Positions 37,273-45,449 of a stretch of DNA of 64,000 nt are shown here, piece by piece (position 1 is the stretch's first letter; every line of letters begins with the position of its first letter). Position numbers and translations under genes: made by a program. This DNA is from Azospirillum sp. OGB3. Lineage in GTDB: Bacteria > Pseudomonadota > Alphaproteobacteria > Azospirillales > Azospirillaceae. The notes beneath the pieces are model-generated. The model searched no databases and was not told the origin of the DNA. It saw nothing but the letters and a program-made list of their open reading frames with translations. The stretch is taken from positions 496,001 through 560,000 of the forward strand of contig NZ_JACHYN010000002.1 of the NCBI RefSeq assembly GCF_014192915.1, written 5' to 3'.

Positions 37273-37977
37273 GTGGCGAAATCCTATCTGGCGTCCTGGA
37301 AAAAGGCGAAGGACCGCTTCGAGAAGACGACGGGCAAGAAGAAGCCCGATCCCAAGAGCCGTTTCGGCAAGCTGTTCAGCAAGATCAGCTCGACCGGGCT
37401 GGAAGGCGCGCTGAAGAGCTACGACGCCGCCACGACCGTGCAAGACGCGCAAAAGCACGCCCGTGCCTTCCAATCCGCGGCGGGCGGCTACATCCCAACG
37501 CTCGACGCGGCGGGCAAGGCGGCCAAGCAGGACGGCGACGCGGTCTACGCCGAAGCTTGCGCCGACATGGTGGCGTCGCTGAACAAGATCGCCGCGAACG
37601 TCGTGACGGATCTGGAACGGTTTGACGACCTGCCGAAGACCATCGACGGCTATTTCAAGTCGCCGTATTGGTTCAAGCTGCTGCACAAGGTCGCCAAGCA
37701 GGAAATGTCGCTCGAGAATGTCGAGCTGTACGACAAGATCCTGAAAGGCAAGCTGTCGAAGGCGGGGCCTGCGGAAGAGGCGTACAAGGAATACGTGGCC
37801 GTCCGCTCACCCAAGGAAGTGAACATCGGGTCGGGAACCCGGAGCGCCTGCAAGACGTGCGCGGATCAGGGCGCCTGGACCGCCATGCCGTGGGACAAGG
37901 TGGCCAAGGATCTCGGCGTTAACCTGGCCGACACCATCAGTCGCCTGCACAGCGCGCTCGCCAAGGGGGAGATCTGA
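37273..37977 (+). CDS. Protein with RGS-like C-terminal region
   Basis: The 234-residue soluble protein starts at a GTG with GGAGGGG upstream; upstream in-frame ATGs lack such a site. Residues 1-35 are Lys-rich and 40-120 are helical. Residues about 132-230 resemble the eukaryotic regulator-of-G-protein-signalling fold. EMSLENVELYDKI (144-156) matches the xxSEENIxFW helix, and AYKEYVAVRSPKEVNIGSG (170-188) matches IYxEFI...KEVNLDS including the key Asn (N184). Two Cys follow at C193 and C196 (ACKTC). RGS domains accelerate GTP hydrolysis on G-alpha; no such partner is known here, so function is open. It stands alone between the chemoreceptor and a monooxygenase-fold gene. Confidence 0.6.
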   Translation: MAKSYLASWKKAKDRFEKTTGKKKPDPKSRFGKLFSKISSTGLEGALKSYDAATTVQDAQKHARAFQSAAGGYIPTLDAAGKAAKQDGDAVYAEACADMVASLNKIAANVVTDLERFDDLPKTIDGYFKSPYWFKLLHKVAKQEMSLENVELYDKILKGKLSKAGPAEEAYKEYVAVRSPKEVNIGSGTRSACKTCADQGAWTAMPWDKVAKDLGVNLADTISRLHSALAKGEI

Positions 37978-37989
37978 CGGCCGGCGGCC

Positions 37990-38025
37990 GGTTGACGCGG
38001 TCAGGTTGACGCGGTCAGGTTGACG
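37990..38025. repeat. 14-bp tandem repeat
   Basis: ggttgacgcggtca occurs twice exactly, with a partial third copy, in the gap after the RGS-like gene. Each copy contains a TTGACG hexamer like a -35 element. Role unknown. Confidence 0.7.
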
Positions 38026-38102
38026 GGGCGGGCCTCCGCCGTCACTTTGAGGATCAGCCCTTCAGGGGCGGCCCTTCAAAAATGGTCTCGGGAGGCTCCG
38101 CC

Positions 38103-38423
38103 ATGTACATCGCCATGAACCGATTCCGCGTGCGTCCAGACTCGGAACAGGATTTCGAGGAGGTCTGGCTGAACCGCGAGGTCCATCTGAACACGGTTCC
38201 GGGCTTCGTGGAGTTCCACATGCTGCGCGGCCCGCGTTACGAGGATCACCGCCTCTATTCCTCCCACACCGTCTGGGAGTCGGAGGCGCATTTCCAGGCC
38301 TGGACCCGCTCGGGCGAGTTCCGCGCCGCCCATCGCGGGGCGGGGGACCGCAAACCGCTCTATCTCGGCCCGCCGCAGTTCGAGGGCTTCGAGGTCATCC
38401 AGACCGTGAGGCGCGAGGGCTGA
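38103..38423 (+). CDS. Antibiotic-biosynthesis-monooxygenase (ABM) fold protein
   Basis: The 106-residue protein starts MYIAMNRFRVRPDSEQDFEEVW after a GGGAGG site. It contains the dimeric alpha-beta barrel pattern VPGFVEFHMLRGP, YSSHTVWESEAHFQAWTRSGEF and a terminal EVIQTV strand. This fits the ABM/HmoA group, which includes haem-degrading and quinone-modifying monooxygenases. The conserved Trp and His of haem-degrading members are partly present (H75-like FHM, W). Substrate is unknown. It converges on the PsiE-like gene. Confidence 0.82.
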   Translation: MYIAMNRFRVRPDSEQDFEEVWLNREVHLNTVPGFVEFHMLRGPRYEDHRLYSSHTVWESEAHFQAWTRSGEFRAAHRGAGDRKPLYLGPPQFEGFEVIQTVRREG

Positions 38424-38437
38424 GCCGCCGGCTGCGC

Positions 38438-38917
38438 TCAGCCTTTCAAAGCGTCCTCGTCGCCGATCAGGCGGTGGGCAATGGCGACGGTGATGAGGCC
38501 GGCGAGCAGAAGGCCGTACTGCCACAGGCTGGACCAGTCGCCGGTCTGCACGTCGCCCGCCACCGCCTGGACCGGGCGCACGATCAGCTGCCGCAACAGG
38601 GTGATCATCGCCACCTCCAGGAAGACCCGCAGGTGGAAGCGGTTGGTCCGCACATAGTCGACCTCCGCGGAGATCAGCGCGGACAGCGTCCAGACGATGA
38701 ACAGCACGCCGAGCGCGTGCAGGAAGCCGTGCGCCAGCTGGTCCTTTTGGAAGGCCGCCCAGGCCTCCACGAAGAATTCCCAGACCACCATGGCGCTCGC
38801 CGCGACCAGGGCGATGGCCAGGACGACGTGCAGCAGCCCGTTGAAGGACTTCAGGGCGCGGATCAGCCCCTGTTCGAGAAGCGAGTTGGACGGGGCGCGG
38901 GGGATCGATTGCAGCAT
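38438..38917 (-). CDS. PsiE-family membrane protein
   Basis: The 159-residue protein has four membrane segments. Motifs such as EFFVEAWAAFQ, WTLSALISAEVDYVRTNRFHLRVFLEVAMITLLRQLIV and a last helix ending HRLIGDE are typical of phosphate-starvation-inducible PsiE-like proteins. Their molecular role is unknown. The ATG at 38917 (MLQSIPRAP) was preferred to an upstream in-frame ATG that adds a non-conserved stretch. It converges on the ABM gene with 14 bases between, and diverges from the isocitrate dehydrogenase at 39168. Confidence 0.8.
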   Translation of the reverse strand: MLQSIPRAPSNSLLEQGLIRALKSFNGLLHVVLAIALVAASAMVVWEFFVEAWAAFQKDQLAHGFLHALGVLFIVWTLSALISAEVDYVRTNRFHLRVFLEVAMITLLRQLIVRPVQAVAGDVQTGDWSSLWQYGLLLAGLITVAIAHRLIGDEDALKG

Positions 38918-39167
38918 CGGGGCGGGTCGCAAGGTCGAAGGGTGCGGGAAGATAGAAGCCCAACCCGGCGGACGCCCCCGCCGTTTTGCCATTGCCGCCA
39001 TGGGGAAAACGCAAGCATTGCAGATCAGCGTCAAGTCGCCGCATCAATGGTCCCGGCTTTGCAGGTGGAAAAAAGCACCGGCCATTGAACTCCGGGCCTG
39101 ATTTCGTCTAGGGTCGCCGCGGTCCCTCCGGCTTCGTTCCTTCGAGGGTTCCCCCAGGAGTGAATGG

Positions 39168-40613
39168 ATGCGCGAAACCACCCCCATCACGGTCGCCCGC
39201 GGCGACGGCATCGGTCCGGAGATCACCGACGCGGTGCTTCACGTGATGGAGGCCGCCGGCGCCCGCCTGAAGGTGGAGGAGGTGCCGGCGGGCGAGCAGG
39301 TCTACCGCCGCGGCCATCTGGGCGGTCTGGACGCCGCCGGCTGGGGCTCGATCCGCCGCACCCGCGTCTTCCTCAAGGGGCCGATCACCACGCCGCAGGG
39401 CTATGGCAACAAGTCGTTGAACGTCACCGCGCGGACCACGCTGGGGCTGTTCGCCAACGTGCGGCCCTGCGTGTCGCACCATCCCTACGTCCGCACGCGG
39501 CATCCGCGCATGGACGTGGTGATCATCCGCGAGAACGAGGAGGACCTCTACGCCGGGATCGAGCATCGCCAGACCGACGACGTGATCCAGTCGGTCAAGC
39601 TGATCTCCCGGCCGGGGTCGGAGCGCATCGTGCGCTACGCCTTCGACTACGCCCGCGCCAACCACCGGCGCAAGGTGACGGCCTTCGTCAAGGACAACGT
39701 CATGAAGATGACGGACGGGCTGTTCCTGAAGATCTTCAACGAGATCGCCGCCGAATACCCGGAGATCAAGGCCGACCACCTGATCGTCGACATCGGCGCC
39801 GCCCGTCTGGCCGACCAGCCGGAGCGGTTCGACGTGATCGTGACGCTGAACCTCTACGGCGACATCGTGTCGGACATCGCCGCCCAGATCACCGGCTCGG
39901 TCGGGCTGGCCGGCTCCGCCAACATCGGCGACGCCTGCGCCATGTTCGAGGCGATCCACGGCTCGGCGCCGATGATCGCGGGGCAGGGGATCGCCAACCC
40001 GTCGGGGCTGCTGATGGCCGCGGTGATGATGCTGGTCCACATCGGGCAGGGCGACGTGGCGGCGCGCATCCACAACGCCTGGCTCAAGACCATCGAGGAC
40101 GGCGTCCACACCGTGGACATCTTCAATCGCGGGGTCAGCCGCCAGCGCGTCGGCACCCACGCCTTCGCCGACGCGGTGGTGGAGCGGCTGGGCCAGATGC
40201 CGGTGACCCTGCCCACCGTCGGCTACGCGGTCACGGCGCGGGCCGCCTATGAATCCGGGGTGCGGCTGTCGCCGCGCCGCAAGGCGGTGAAGGAACTGGT
40301 CGGGGTGGACGTGTTCCTGCACTGGCCGGGCGGCAACCCGGACGAGCTGGCCGGGCTGGTCCTGCCGGTGGCGACCCCGGCGCTGCGGCTGTCCAGCATC
40401 TCCAACCGCTCGCAGAAGGTCTGGCCCGAGGGCAACATCGGCGTCTTCTGCACAGACCACTGGCGCTGCCGCTTCCTGGCGCCGGAGGGTGTGGCGGTCG
40501 GCCACCCCGACATCGTCGAACTGCTGTCGGGGCTCGCCCGCGCCGGGCTGGACTTCACCCAGACCGAGAACCTGTGCAACTTCGACGGCAAGTCCGGCTT
40601 CTCGGCCACGTGA
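39168..40613 (+). CDS. Isocitrate dehydrogenase, alphaproteobacterial/IDH-IMDH type
   Basis: This 481-residue beta-decarboxylating dehydrogenase is related to isopropylmalate and NAD-type isocitrate dehydrogenases. It has TVARGDGIGPEI at the start, GPITTPQGYGNKSLNV, ENEEDLYAGIEHRQT, the metal-binding NLYGDIVSDIAAQITGS and AIHGSAPMIAGQGIANPS. A C-terminal extension of about 140 residues (from about 340) matches the subgroup described from Rickettsia and other alphaproteobacteria. A second, homodimeric NADP-type enzyme is encoded at 43986-45209. This one may differ in cofactor or substrate; a homoisocitrate or tartrate activity cannot be excluded. Confidence 0.85.
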   Translation: MRETTPITVARGDGIGPEITDAVLHVMEAAGARLKVEEVPAGEQVYRRGHLGGLDAAGWGSIRRTRVFLKGPITTPQGYGNKSLNVTARTTLGLFANVRPCVSHHPYVRTRHPRMDVVIIRENEEDLYAGIEHRQTDDVIQSVKLISRPGSERIVRYAFDYARANHRRKVTAFVKDNVMKMTDGLFLKIFNEIAAEYPEIKADHLIVDIGAARLADQPERFDVIVTLNLYGDIVSDIAAQITGSVGLAGSANIGDACAMFEAIHGSAPMIAGQGIANPSGLLMAAVMMLVHIGQGDVAARIHNAWLKTIEDGVHTVDIFNRGVSRQRVGTHAFADAVVERLGQMPVTLPTVGYAVTARAAYESGVRLSPRRKAVKELVGVDVFLHWPGGNPDELAGLVLPVATPALRLSSISNRSQKVWPEGNIGVFCTDHWRCRFLAPEGVAVGHPDIVELLSGLARAGLDFTQTENLCNFDGKSGFSAT

Positions 40614-40691
40614 CGCGCGAAGCGGCGGAATAATCCGCCGCCGCCGGGCGTCCAGACGGGCAGGATATCCTTCCAAGGGGAGCGCCGCCGC

Positions 40692-41258
40692 ATGCCTCTG
40701 CCAAAGCCGCCTCCCGACCCTCCTCCAGCGAACGGCCCGCCAACTGGTTCTCCCGTGGACGAGCGGGCCATCGCCGCGCACGTGCCGCGGCTGCGCCGCT
40801 ACGCCGCCGCGCTGGCCGGCAACCTGTCCGACGCCGACGACCTCGTGCAGGATTGCATCGAGAAGGCGTTGGCCAACCGGCACACCCTGCGGGACGTCAC
40901 CCGGCTCGGCGGCTGGCTGCTGTCGATCCTGCACAACCTGCACGTCTCCGGTCTGCGCTGGCGCCGCCGCCGCGGGCCGGAGGTGCCGGTGGAGGATCTC
41001 GCCAACGATCTGGCGCTCAGCGCCGCCCCAGCCGACCGGGCGGAGGTGCGGGATTTCGTGCGCGCCTTCAACCAGCTCACGGAGGAGCACCGGGCCGTGC
41101 TGCTCCTGACCGGGCTGGAGGGGCTGTCCTACCGCGAGGCGGCGGATGTGCTGGGGGTTCCGGTGGGAACCGTCATGTCGCGGCTGGCCCGCGCCCGGGA
41201 ACGGCTGCGCGTCCTGCTGGACGGCGGGACGGAGCAGGCGGTGAGGAGGATCAAGTGA
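40692..41258 (+). CDS. ECF-type RNA polymerase sigma factor
   Basis: The 188-residue protein has a Pro-rich N-terminus, region 2 (RYAAALAGNLSDADDLVQDCIEKAL, then GGWLLSILHNLHVSGLRWRRR) and region 4 with a helix-turn-helix (LEGLSYREAADVLGVPVGTVMSRLARARERL). These are the two domains of extracytoplasmic-function sigma factors. The next gene, overlapping by one base (TGATG), encodes its membrane anti-sigma factor, so the pair responds to an envelope or environmental signal. No own-type promoter motif was recognised upstream. Confidence 0.92.
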   Translation: MPLPKPPPDPPPANGPPTGSPVDERAIAAHVPRLRRYAAALAGNLSDADDLVQDCIEKALANRHTLRDVTRLGGWLLSILHNLHVSGLRWRRRRGPEVPVEDLANDLALSAAPADRAEVRDFVRAFNQLTEEHRAVLLLTGLEGLSYREAADVLGVPVGTVMSRLARARERLRVLLDGGTEQAVRRIK

Positions 41259-42049
41259 TGGACACCGAACCGGACGCCCCGGTGACCGAGGCCGACCTGC
41301 ACGCCTGGATGGACGGCGAACTGCCGGAGGACCGGCGCGGCGAGGTCGAGCGCCATCTGGCCGGCAACCCCGATCTGGCCCGCCGCTTCGAGCGCTACCG
41401 CGCCCAGCGGGCGATGCTTCAAGAAACCTTCGGCCCGTTGGTCGACCGTCCTTTGCCGGCGGCCCTGGTGCCGCCCTACGCCCGCTCGGCGGGCCGGCCG
41501 GCGGTGCGCCCGCGGCGCTGGCTTCCGGCGCTGGCCGCGGCCGCGGTGTTGCTGGTCTTCGTCGCCGGCGGGGCGGGGGGCTGGTGGCTGCGCGGCTGGT
41601 CGGGCGGAACGGGCGGCGGTGGCGCGGCCTTCGTCGCCGACGCGGTGGCGGCGCACCGGGTCTTCGCGGTGGAGGTCCGCCACCCCGTGGAGGTCGGGGC
41701 CGACCAGGAGGCGCATCTCGTGGGCTGGCTGTCCAAGCGCCTGGGCAAGCCCCTGCAGGCGCCGCGGCTGGCCGCGAAGGGCTATGATCTGGTGGGCGGG
41801 CGGCTGCTCTCCGACGCGCGGGGGCCGGCGGCCCAGCTCATGTACCAGGATGCGGCCGGTCGCCGCATCACCCTCTACATCCGTCCGGCCTCCGGCGCGC
41901 CGGACACGTCCTTCCGTTTTGCCCAGGACGGCAGCGTTCAGGCTTTCTACTGGCGGGACAGCGGTTTGGCGTGGGCGGTGACGGGTGACCTCGATCGAGT
42001 GACCCTTTCGGCCATAGCCGAGGAGGTGTACGGCGCGTTGAACTCATAA
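41258..42049 (+). CDS. Membrane anti-sigma factor
   Basis: The 263-residue protein starts TEADLHAWMDGELPEDRRGEVERHLAGNPDLARRF in its first 45 residues, the anti-sigma helical domain. A linker, one membrane helix at about 89-112 and a periplasmic domain follow (VRHPVEVGADQEAHLVGWLSKRLG, QDGSVQAFYWRDSGLAWAVTGDL). The N-terminal domain lacks the HxxxCxxC zinc motif, so redox sensing through zinc is unlikely. The ATG overlaps the sigma-factor stop. It should hold the sigma factor at the membrane until a periplasmic signal arrives. Confidence 0.88.
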   Translation: MDTEPDAPVTEADLHAWMDGELPEDRRGEVERHLAGNPDLARRFERYRAQRAMLQETFGPLVDRPLPAALVPPYARSAGRPAVRPRRWLPALAAAAVLLVFVAGGAGGWWLRGWSGGTGGGGAAFVADAVAAHRVFAVEVRHPVEVGADQEAHLVGWLSKRLGKPLQAPRLAAKGYDLVGGRLLSDARGPAAQLMYQDAAGRRITLYIRPASGAPDTSFRFAQDGSVQAFYWRDSGLAWAVTGDLDRVTLSAIAEEVYGALNS

Positions 42050-42180
42050 CACCCACAGACTTATGCACAGGAATGTTGTTCGAGCCCCCTATCCCTCTAT
42101 CCGGCCATCTGGTAGGTTGGCCGGCGTTGGGCACAAAATATTGCGCCTTATGGAAAACGGCCGTCTGGTCGGAAGGTATA

Positions 42181-42192
42181 TTGGTTAACCAA
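42181..42192. promoter_or_regulatory. Palindrome TTGGTTAACCAA upstream of gcrA
   Basis: A perfect 12-bp palindrome lies 33 bases before the gcrA start, in a comparatively AT-rich segment. It contains one TTAACC half of a CtrA site but no second half at the right spacing. It probably overlaps the promoter. Confidence 0.45.
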
Positions 42193-42224
42193 GTCACCGG
42201 TTACCGGACCACGGGAGACAGGGG

Positions 42225-42608
42225 ATGAGTTGGACGGACGAACGGGTTCAGCAGCTTAAGGACCTCTGGGCCCAGGGGCTGAGCGCGAGTGAAATCGCGG
42301 ACATCCTTGGCGACATCACCCGCAACGCGGTGATCGGAAAGGCGCACCGCCTCGGCTTGTCGGGACGCCCGTCGCCGATCAAGAAGAAGCCGACCCGCGG
42401 TGCGACGATCCTCGCCTTGACCGAGCGCATGTGCAAGTGGCCGGTCGGCGACCCGAAGCACCAGGACTTCCATTTCTGCGGCAAGCCCTCGCTGCCCGGC
42501 CTGCCTTACTGCGCCGAGCACGCGGCGGTGGCCTACCAGCCGGCGTCCTCCGGCAAGAAGCGCGACGAGGACCGCAACACCGGCGACCGCAACGTCGGCG
42601 CCGCCTAG
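42225..42608 (+). CDS. gcrA: Cell-cycle regulator GcrA
   Basis: GcrA binds RNA polymerase sigma-70 and activates promoters bearing methylated GANTC sites in alphaproteobacteria. The 127-residue protein begins MSWTDERVQQLKDLWAQGLSA and continues with SEIADILGDITRNAVIGKAHRLGLSGR, the family-defining helix-turn-helix. A linker and a zinc-like C-terminal part (MCKWPVGDP, FHFCGKPSLPGLPYCAEHA) follow. GGGAGACAGGGG precedes the ATG. With cckA also in the window, two master cell-cycle regulators are encoded here. Confidence 0.95.
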   Translation: MSWTDERVQQLKDLWAQGLSASEIADILGDITRNAVIGKAHRLGLSGRPSPIKKKPTRGATILALTERMCKWPVGDPKHQDFHFCGKPSLPGLPYCAEHAAVAYQPASSGKKRDEDRNTGDRNVGAA

Positions 42609-42609
42609 A

Positions 42610-42674
42610 CTCCGCTGGATTTCTCCGCTGGATTTCTCCGCTGGATTTCTCCGCTGGATTTCTCCGCCGGGTTT
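42610..42674. repeat. 13-bp tandem repeat after gcrA
   Basis: Four exact copies and one degenerate copy of ctccgctggattt start 2 bases after the gcrA stop codon. A 13-base unit changes frame at each copy, so it is non-coding. It would be a slippage-prone 3' UTR of gcrA. Confidence 0.8.
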
Positions 42675-42750
42675 CCGGATTTCGGGCGCTCTTCACGCGG
42701 GCGCCCGCCCGACACGGCCTCCGGAACGACCGCTTCCGGATCGGCGCCGA

Positions 42751-43371
42751 TCAAATGGGCGCCGCGGTGATCGCCCACCAGCTTCCGGCGATCAGCATCG
42801 CCGAGACACCCGCCGCCGCCACGCCGAGACCGAGGCCGGCGGCGACCGCAAGACCATCCTTTACGATCAGCCCCAGCGCGATGACCAGCACCGCCAGACC
42901 GGGCAGGGTGTTGCCGAACGGGATGGGCAGGGCGATCAGAACGCCCATCACCAGCACGAAAAGGCCGAGCGGCCGCAACACGCCGCGGTGAGTCAGGGAT
43001 GGCCAGCGCGTCCGCAGCCGGGCCTCCAGCCGCTCCACCAGCGGTGTTCCCTTCTCCACGATCTTTTCAAGCGTGCTGCGGGCGACGCGACGCCGCCCGA
43101 TCCAGCCCGGCACTTCCAGCCGGTCGCGGCCCACGATCATCTGGATCGCCACCAGCGCCAGCACCGTGCCGAAGATCATGCCCGCCGGCAGCCCCGGTGT
43201 CGGAACCACGGCGGGGATCGCCAGCGCCAGCAGCAGAAAGCCCGGCGCCCGGTCGCCGAGATGGCCCAGGACCTCCCCCAGCGTCGGCTTGTCGCCGGTC
43301 ATGCGTCCGTGCAGCCGTTTGAGCAGCGCGGACGCCCGAGCCGGGTCCTTCGTGTCCATGTCCTGTTCCAA
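42751..43371 (-). CDS. ExoD-family membrane protein
   Basis: The 206-residue protein has GEVLGHLGDRAPGFLLLALAIPAVVPTPGLPAG near residues 33-65, typical of ExoD. Amphipathic VPGWIGRRRVARSTLEKIVEKGTPLVERLEARLR and C-terminal membrane segments with PLGLFVLVMGVLIALPIPFGNTLPGLAVL follow. In Sinorhizobium exoD affects exopolysaccharide production and alkali tolerance; the biochemical role is unknown. The ATG at 43371 or one four codons later (MDTKDP) could be the start. Confidence 0.85.
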   Translation of the reverse strand: MEQDMDTKDPARASALLKRLHGRMTGDKPTLGEVLGHLGDRAPGFLLLALAIPAVVPTPGLPAGMIFGTVLALVAIQMIVGRDRLEVPGWIGRRRVARSTLEKIVEKGTPLVERLEARLRTRWPSLTHRGVLRPLGLFVLVMGVLIALPIPFGNTLPGLAVLVIALGLIVKDGLAVAAGLGLGVAAAGVSAMLIAGSWWAITAAPI

Positions 43372-43447
43372 CTCCCTGTTCCATGGTCGCCGCGTGGATG
43401 TGGTGGCGCGGCGGCTCGCAGGAAAGGGGGCAGGACACCGGTGGGGG

Positions 43448-43828
43448 TCAGTACTCCTCGACTTCGTGCTTCACCTGCACGAGACGGCCGCTCAGCAGCG
43501 ACAGCATGAGCTGCACCAGCATCTCGTGGACGATCAGCGTGTGGGTGTTGCCGCTGTCCTGCATGTGCTGGCGCAGCGCCTCGCGCACCTTCGGCACCCC
43601 GGTCACGTCGATCAGCACGTCCACCGCCGCGCCGAGCCGGGCGAGGTCCATGAAGTCGGTGGTGGTGGCGACGCCGCGCGCGCGGGCGAGCCGCATGCCG
43701 GGCGCCTCGGCGTCCAGGTCGGCGACGCCGAGGATCTCGACGAAGGGCGCGTCCAGAAGCTGCGTCAGCAGGGGCGTTCCGGTTTCGCCGGCGCCGATCA
43801 CGGCGATGCGGAAGATGTCCTTGGCCAT
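43448..43828 (-). CDS. Stand-alone NAD(P)-binding Rossmann protein
   Basis: The 126-residue protein begins MAKDIFRIAVIGAGETGTPLLTQLL, a GxGxxG dinucleotide site. It continues VEILGVADLDAEAPG (strand 2 with Asp), GVATTTDFMDLA and VDVLIDVTGVPKVRE, as in oxidoreductase/acetaldehyde-dehydrogenase-like N-domains. No catalytic domain follows, so it may be a sensor or a domain remnant that stayed in frame. It lies downstream of icd on the same strand, separated by the icd terminator. Confidence 0.7.
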   Translation of the reverse strand: MAKDIFRIAVIGAGETGTPLLTQLLDAPFVEILGVADLDAEAPGMRLARARGVATTTDFMDLARLGAAVDVLIDVTGVPKVREALRQHMQDSGNTHTLIVHEMLVQLMLSLLSGRLVQVKHEVEEY

Positions 43829-43888
43829 GGCAAAGTCTCGAATTCCGGTTCGTCAGGTCCGCGTCGCCGTCGAGGCCGCGCGGGCAAG

Positions 43889-43917
43889 AAAAAGGCGGGG
43901 AGCCGAAACTCCCCGCC
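43889..43917 (-). terminator. icd terminator
   Basis: On the minus strand GGCGGGGAG and CTCCCCGCC form a 9-bp stem with a 6-base loop, followed by TTTTTCTT. This is a classical intrinsic terminator, 68 bases after the icd stop. Confidence 0.9.
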
Positions 43918-43985
43918 GCAACCTTACATCGACAGGGCGCCCCGTTTGACCGGGACGCGTCGTCGCACCTGACGCGGATTTCGCG

Positions 43986-45209
43986 TTACGCCCAGGCGGC
44001 CATCTTCTTCTGCAGGTTCTCGTCCAGCTTGTCGAGGAACTGCTTGGTGGTCAGCCAGGGCTGCTCCGGACCGATGAGGATCGCGAGATCCTTGGTCATG
44101 AAGCCCGACTCGACGGTCTCGACGCAGACGCGCTCCAGCGTCTCGGCGAACTTCACGACGTCCGGCGTGTTGTCGAACTTGCCGCGGTAGGCCAGGCCCT
44201 GCGTCCAGGCGTAGATCGAGGCGATCGGGTTGGTGGAGGTCTCCTTGCCCTTCTGGTGCTCGCGGTAGTGGCGGGTCACCGTGCCGTGGGCGGCCTCCGC
44301 CTCGACGGTCTTGCCGTCCGGCGTGATCAGCACCGAGGTCATCAGGCCCAGCGAGCCGAAGCCCTGCGCCACGACGTCCGACTCCACGTCGCCGTCGTAG
44401 TTCTTGCAGGCCCACACGAAGCCGCCTTCCCACTTCAGGGCCGAGGCGACCATGTCGTCGATCAGGCGGTGCTCGTAGACGAGGCCCTTGGCCTTGAACT
44501 GGGCGGCGTAATGCTCGTCGAACACCTTCTGGAAGATGTCCTTGAAGCGCCCGTCATAGGCCTTGAGGATCGTGTTCTTGGTGGACAGGTAGACCGGGTA
44601 GCCGCGCTCCAGGCCGTACATGAAGCTGGAGTGGGCGAAGCCCTCGATCGACTCGTCCAGGTTGTACATGCCCATGGCGACGCCGCCGCCGGGGAAATCG
44701 TACACCTCATGCTCGATCGGCTCGCCGCCGCCTTCCGGCACCCACTTGATCGTCAGCTTGCCCTTGCCGGGAACGACGAAGTCGGTGGCCTTGTACTGGT
44801 CGCCGAAGGCGTGGCGGCCGATGATGATCGGCTTGGTCCAGCCCGGAACGTAGCGCGGAACGTTGGAGCAGACGATCGGCTCGCGGAAGACGGTGCCGCC
44901 CAGGATGTTGCGGATCGTGCCGTTCGGCGACTTCCACATTTTCTTGAGATTGAACTCCGTCACCCGCGCCTCGTCCGGGGTGATGGTCGCGCACTTGACG
45001 CCGACGCCGTACTGCTTGATCGCGTTGGCCGATTCGACCGTCACCCGGTCGTCCGTCTTGTCGCGGTTCTCGACGCTGAGATCGTAGTATTTCAGGTCGA
45101 TGTCGAGGTACGGCAGGATCAGCTTGTCCTTGATGAACTGCCAGATGATGCGCGTCATCTCGTCGCCGTCGAGTTCGACGACCGGATTGGCTACCTTGAT
45201 CTTCGTCAT
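43986..45209 (-). CDS. icd: NADP-dependent isocitrate dehydrogenase, homodimeric type
   Basis: This TCA-cycle enzyme converts isocitrate to 2-oxoglutarate with NADP. The 407-residue protein starts [23 protein letters not shown], as in eukaryotic-like homodimeric enzymes. It contains [44 protein letters not shown] and [16 protein letters not shown]. An upstream in-frame ATG would add 29 unlike residues, so the start at 45209 is preferred. It is transcribed alone, ending at a strong terminator. Confidence 0.97.
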   Translation of the reverse strand: MTKIKVANPVVELDGDEMTRIIWQFIKDKLILPYLDIDLKYYDLSVENRDKTDDRVTVESANAIKQYGVGVKCATITPDEARVTEFNLKKMWKSPNGTIRNILGGTVFREPIVCSNVPRYVPGWTKPIIIGRHAFGDQYKATDFVVPGKGKLTIKWVPEGGGEPIEHEVYDFPGGGVAMGMYNLDESIEGFAHSSFMYGLERGYPVYLSTKNTILKAYDGRFKDIFQKVFDEHYAAQFKAKGLVYEHRLIDDMVASALKWEGGFVWACKNYDGDVESDVVAQGFGSLGLMTSVLITPDGKTVEAEAAHGTVTRHYREHQKGKETSTNPIASIYAWTQGLAYRGKFDNTPDVVKFAETLERVCVETVESGFMTKDLAILIGPEQPWLTTKQFLDKLDENLQKKMAAWA

Positions 45210-45449
45210 GGGTGCGAGTTCTCCCCGAACGGGTAGGGGTTGTCTTATGCTTGGACGCCGGGCGCGCTGTGCGAGGGCACGGGCCGGGGCGTCCATCCGA
45301 AGACGGGCCCCGGTTCCCCGGACGGAAACGGATGGCGGTTATATAGCACCGGGGCACCGCCGAAAGAAAGGACCGCGGGGCATCAAAACAGACGATATCG
45401 CGCTGAAAACGGCGCAATTTGCGCGATCTGGTCCTACCACTTGGCCTTT

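Noticed and set aside
42610..42674. 13-bp repeats after gcrA considered as a plasmid-type iteron or origin
   Set aside because: No rep gene, DnaA box or AT-rich unwinding element is next to them.
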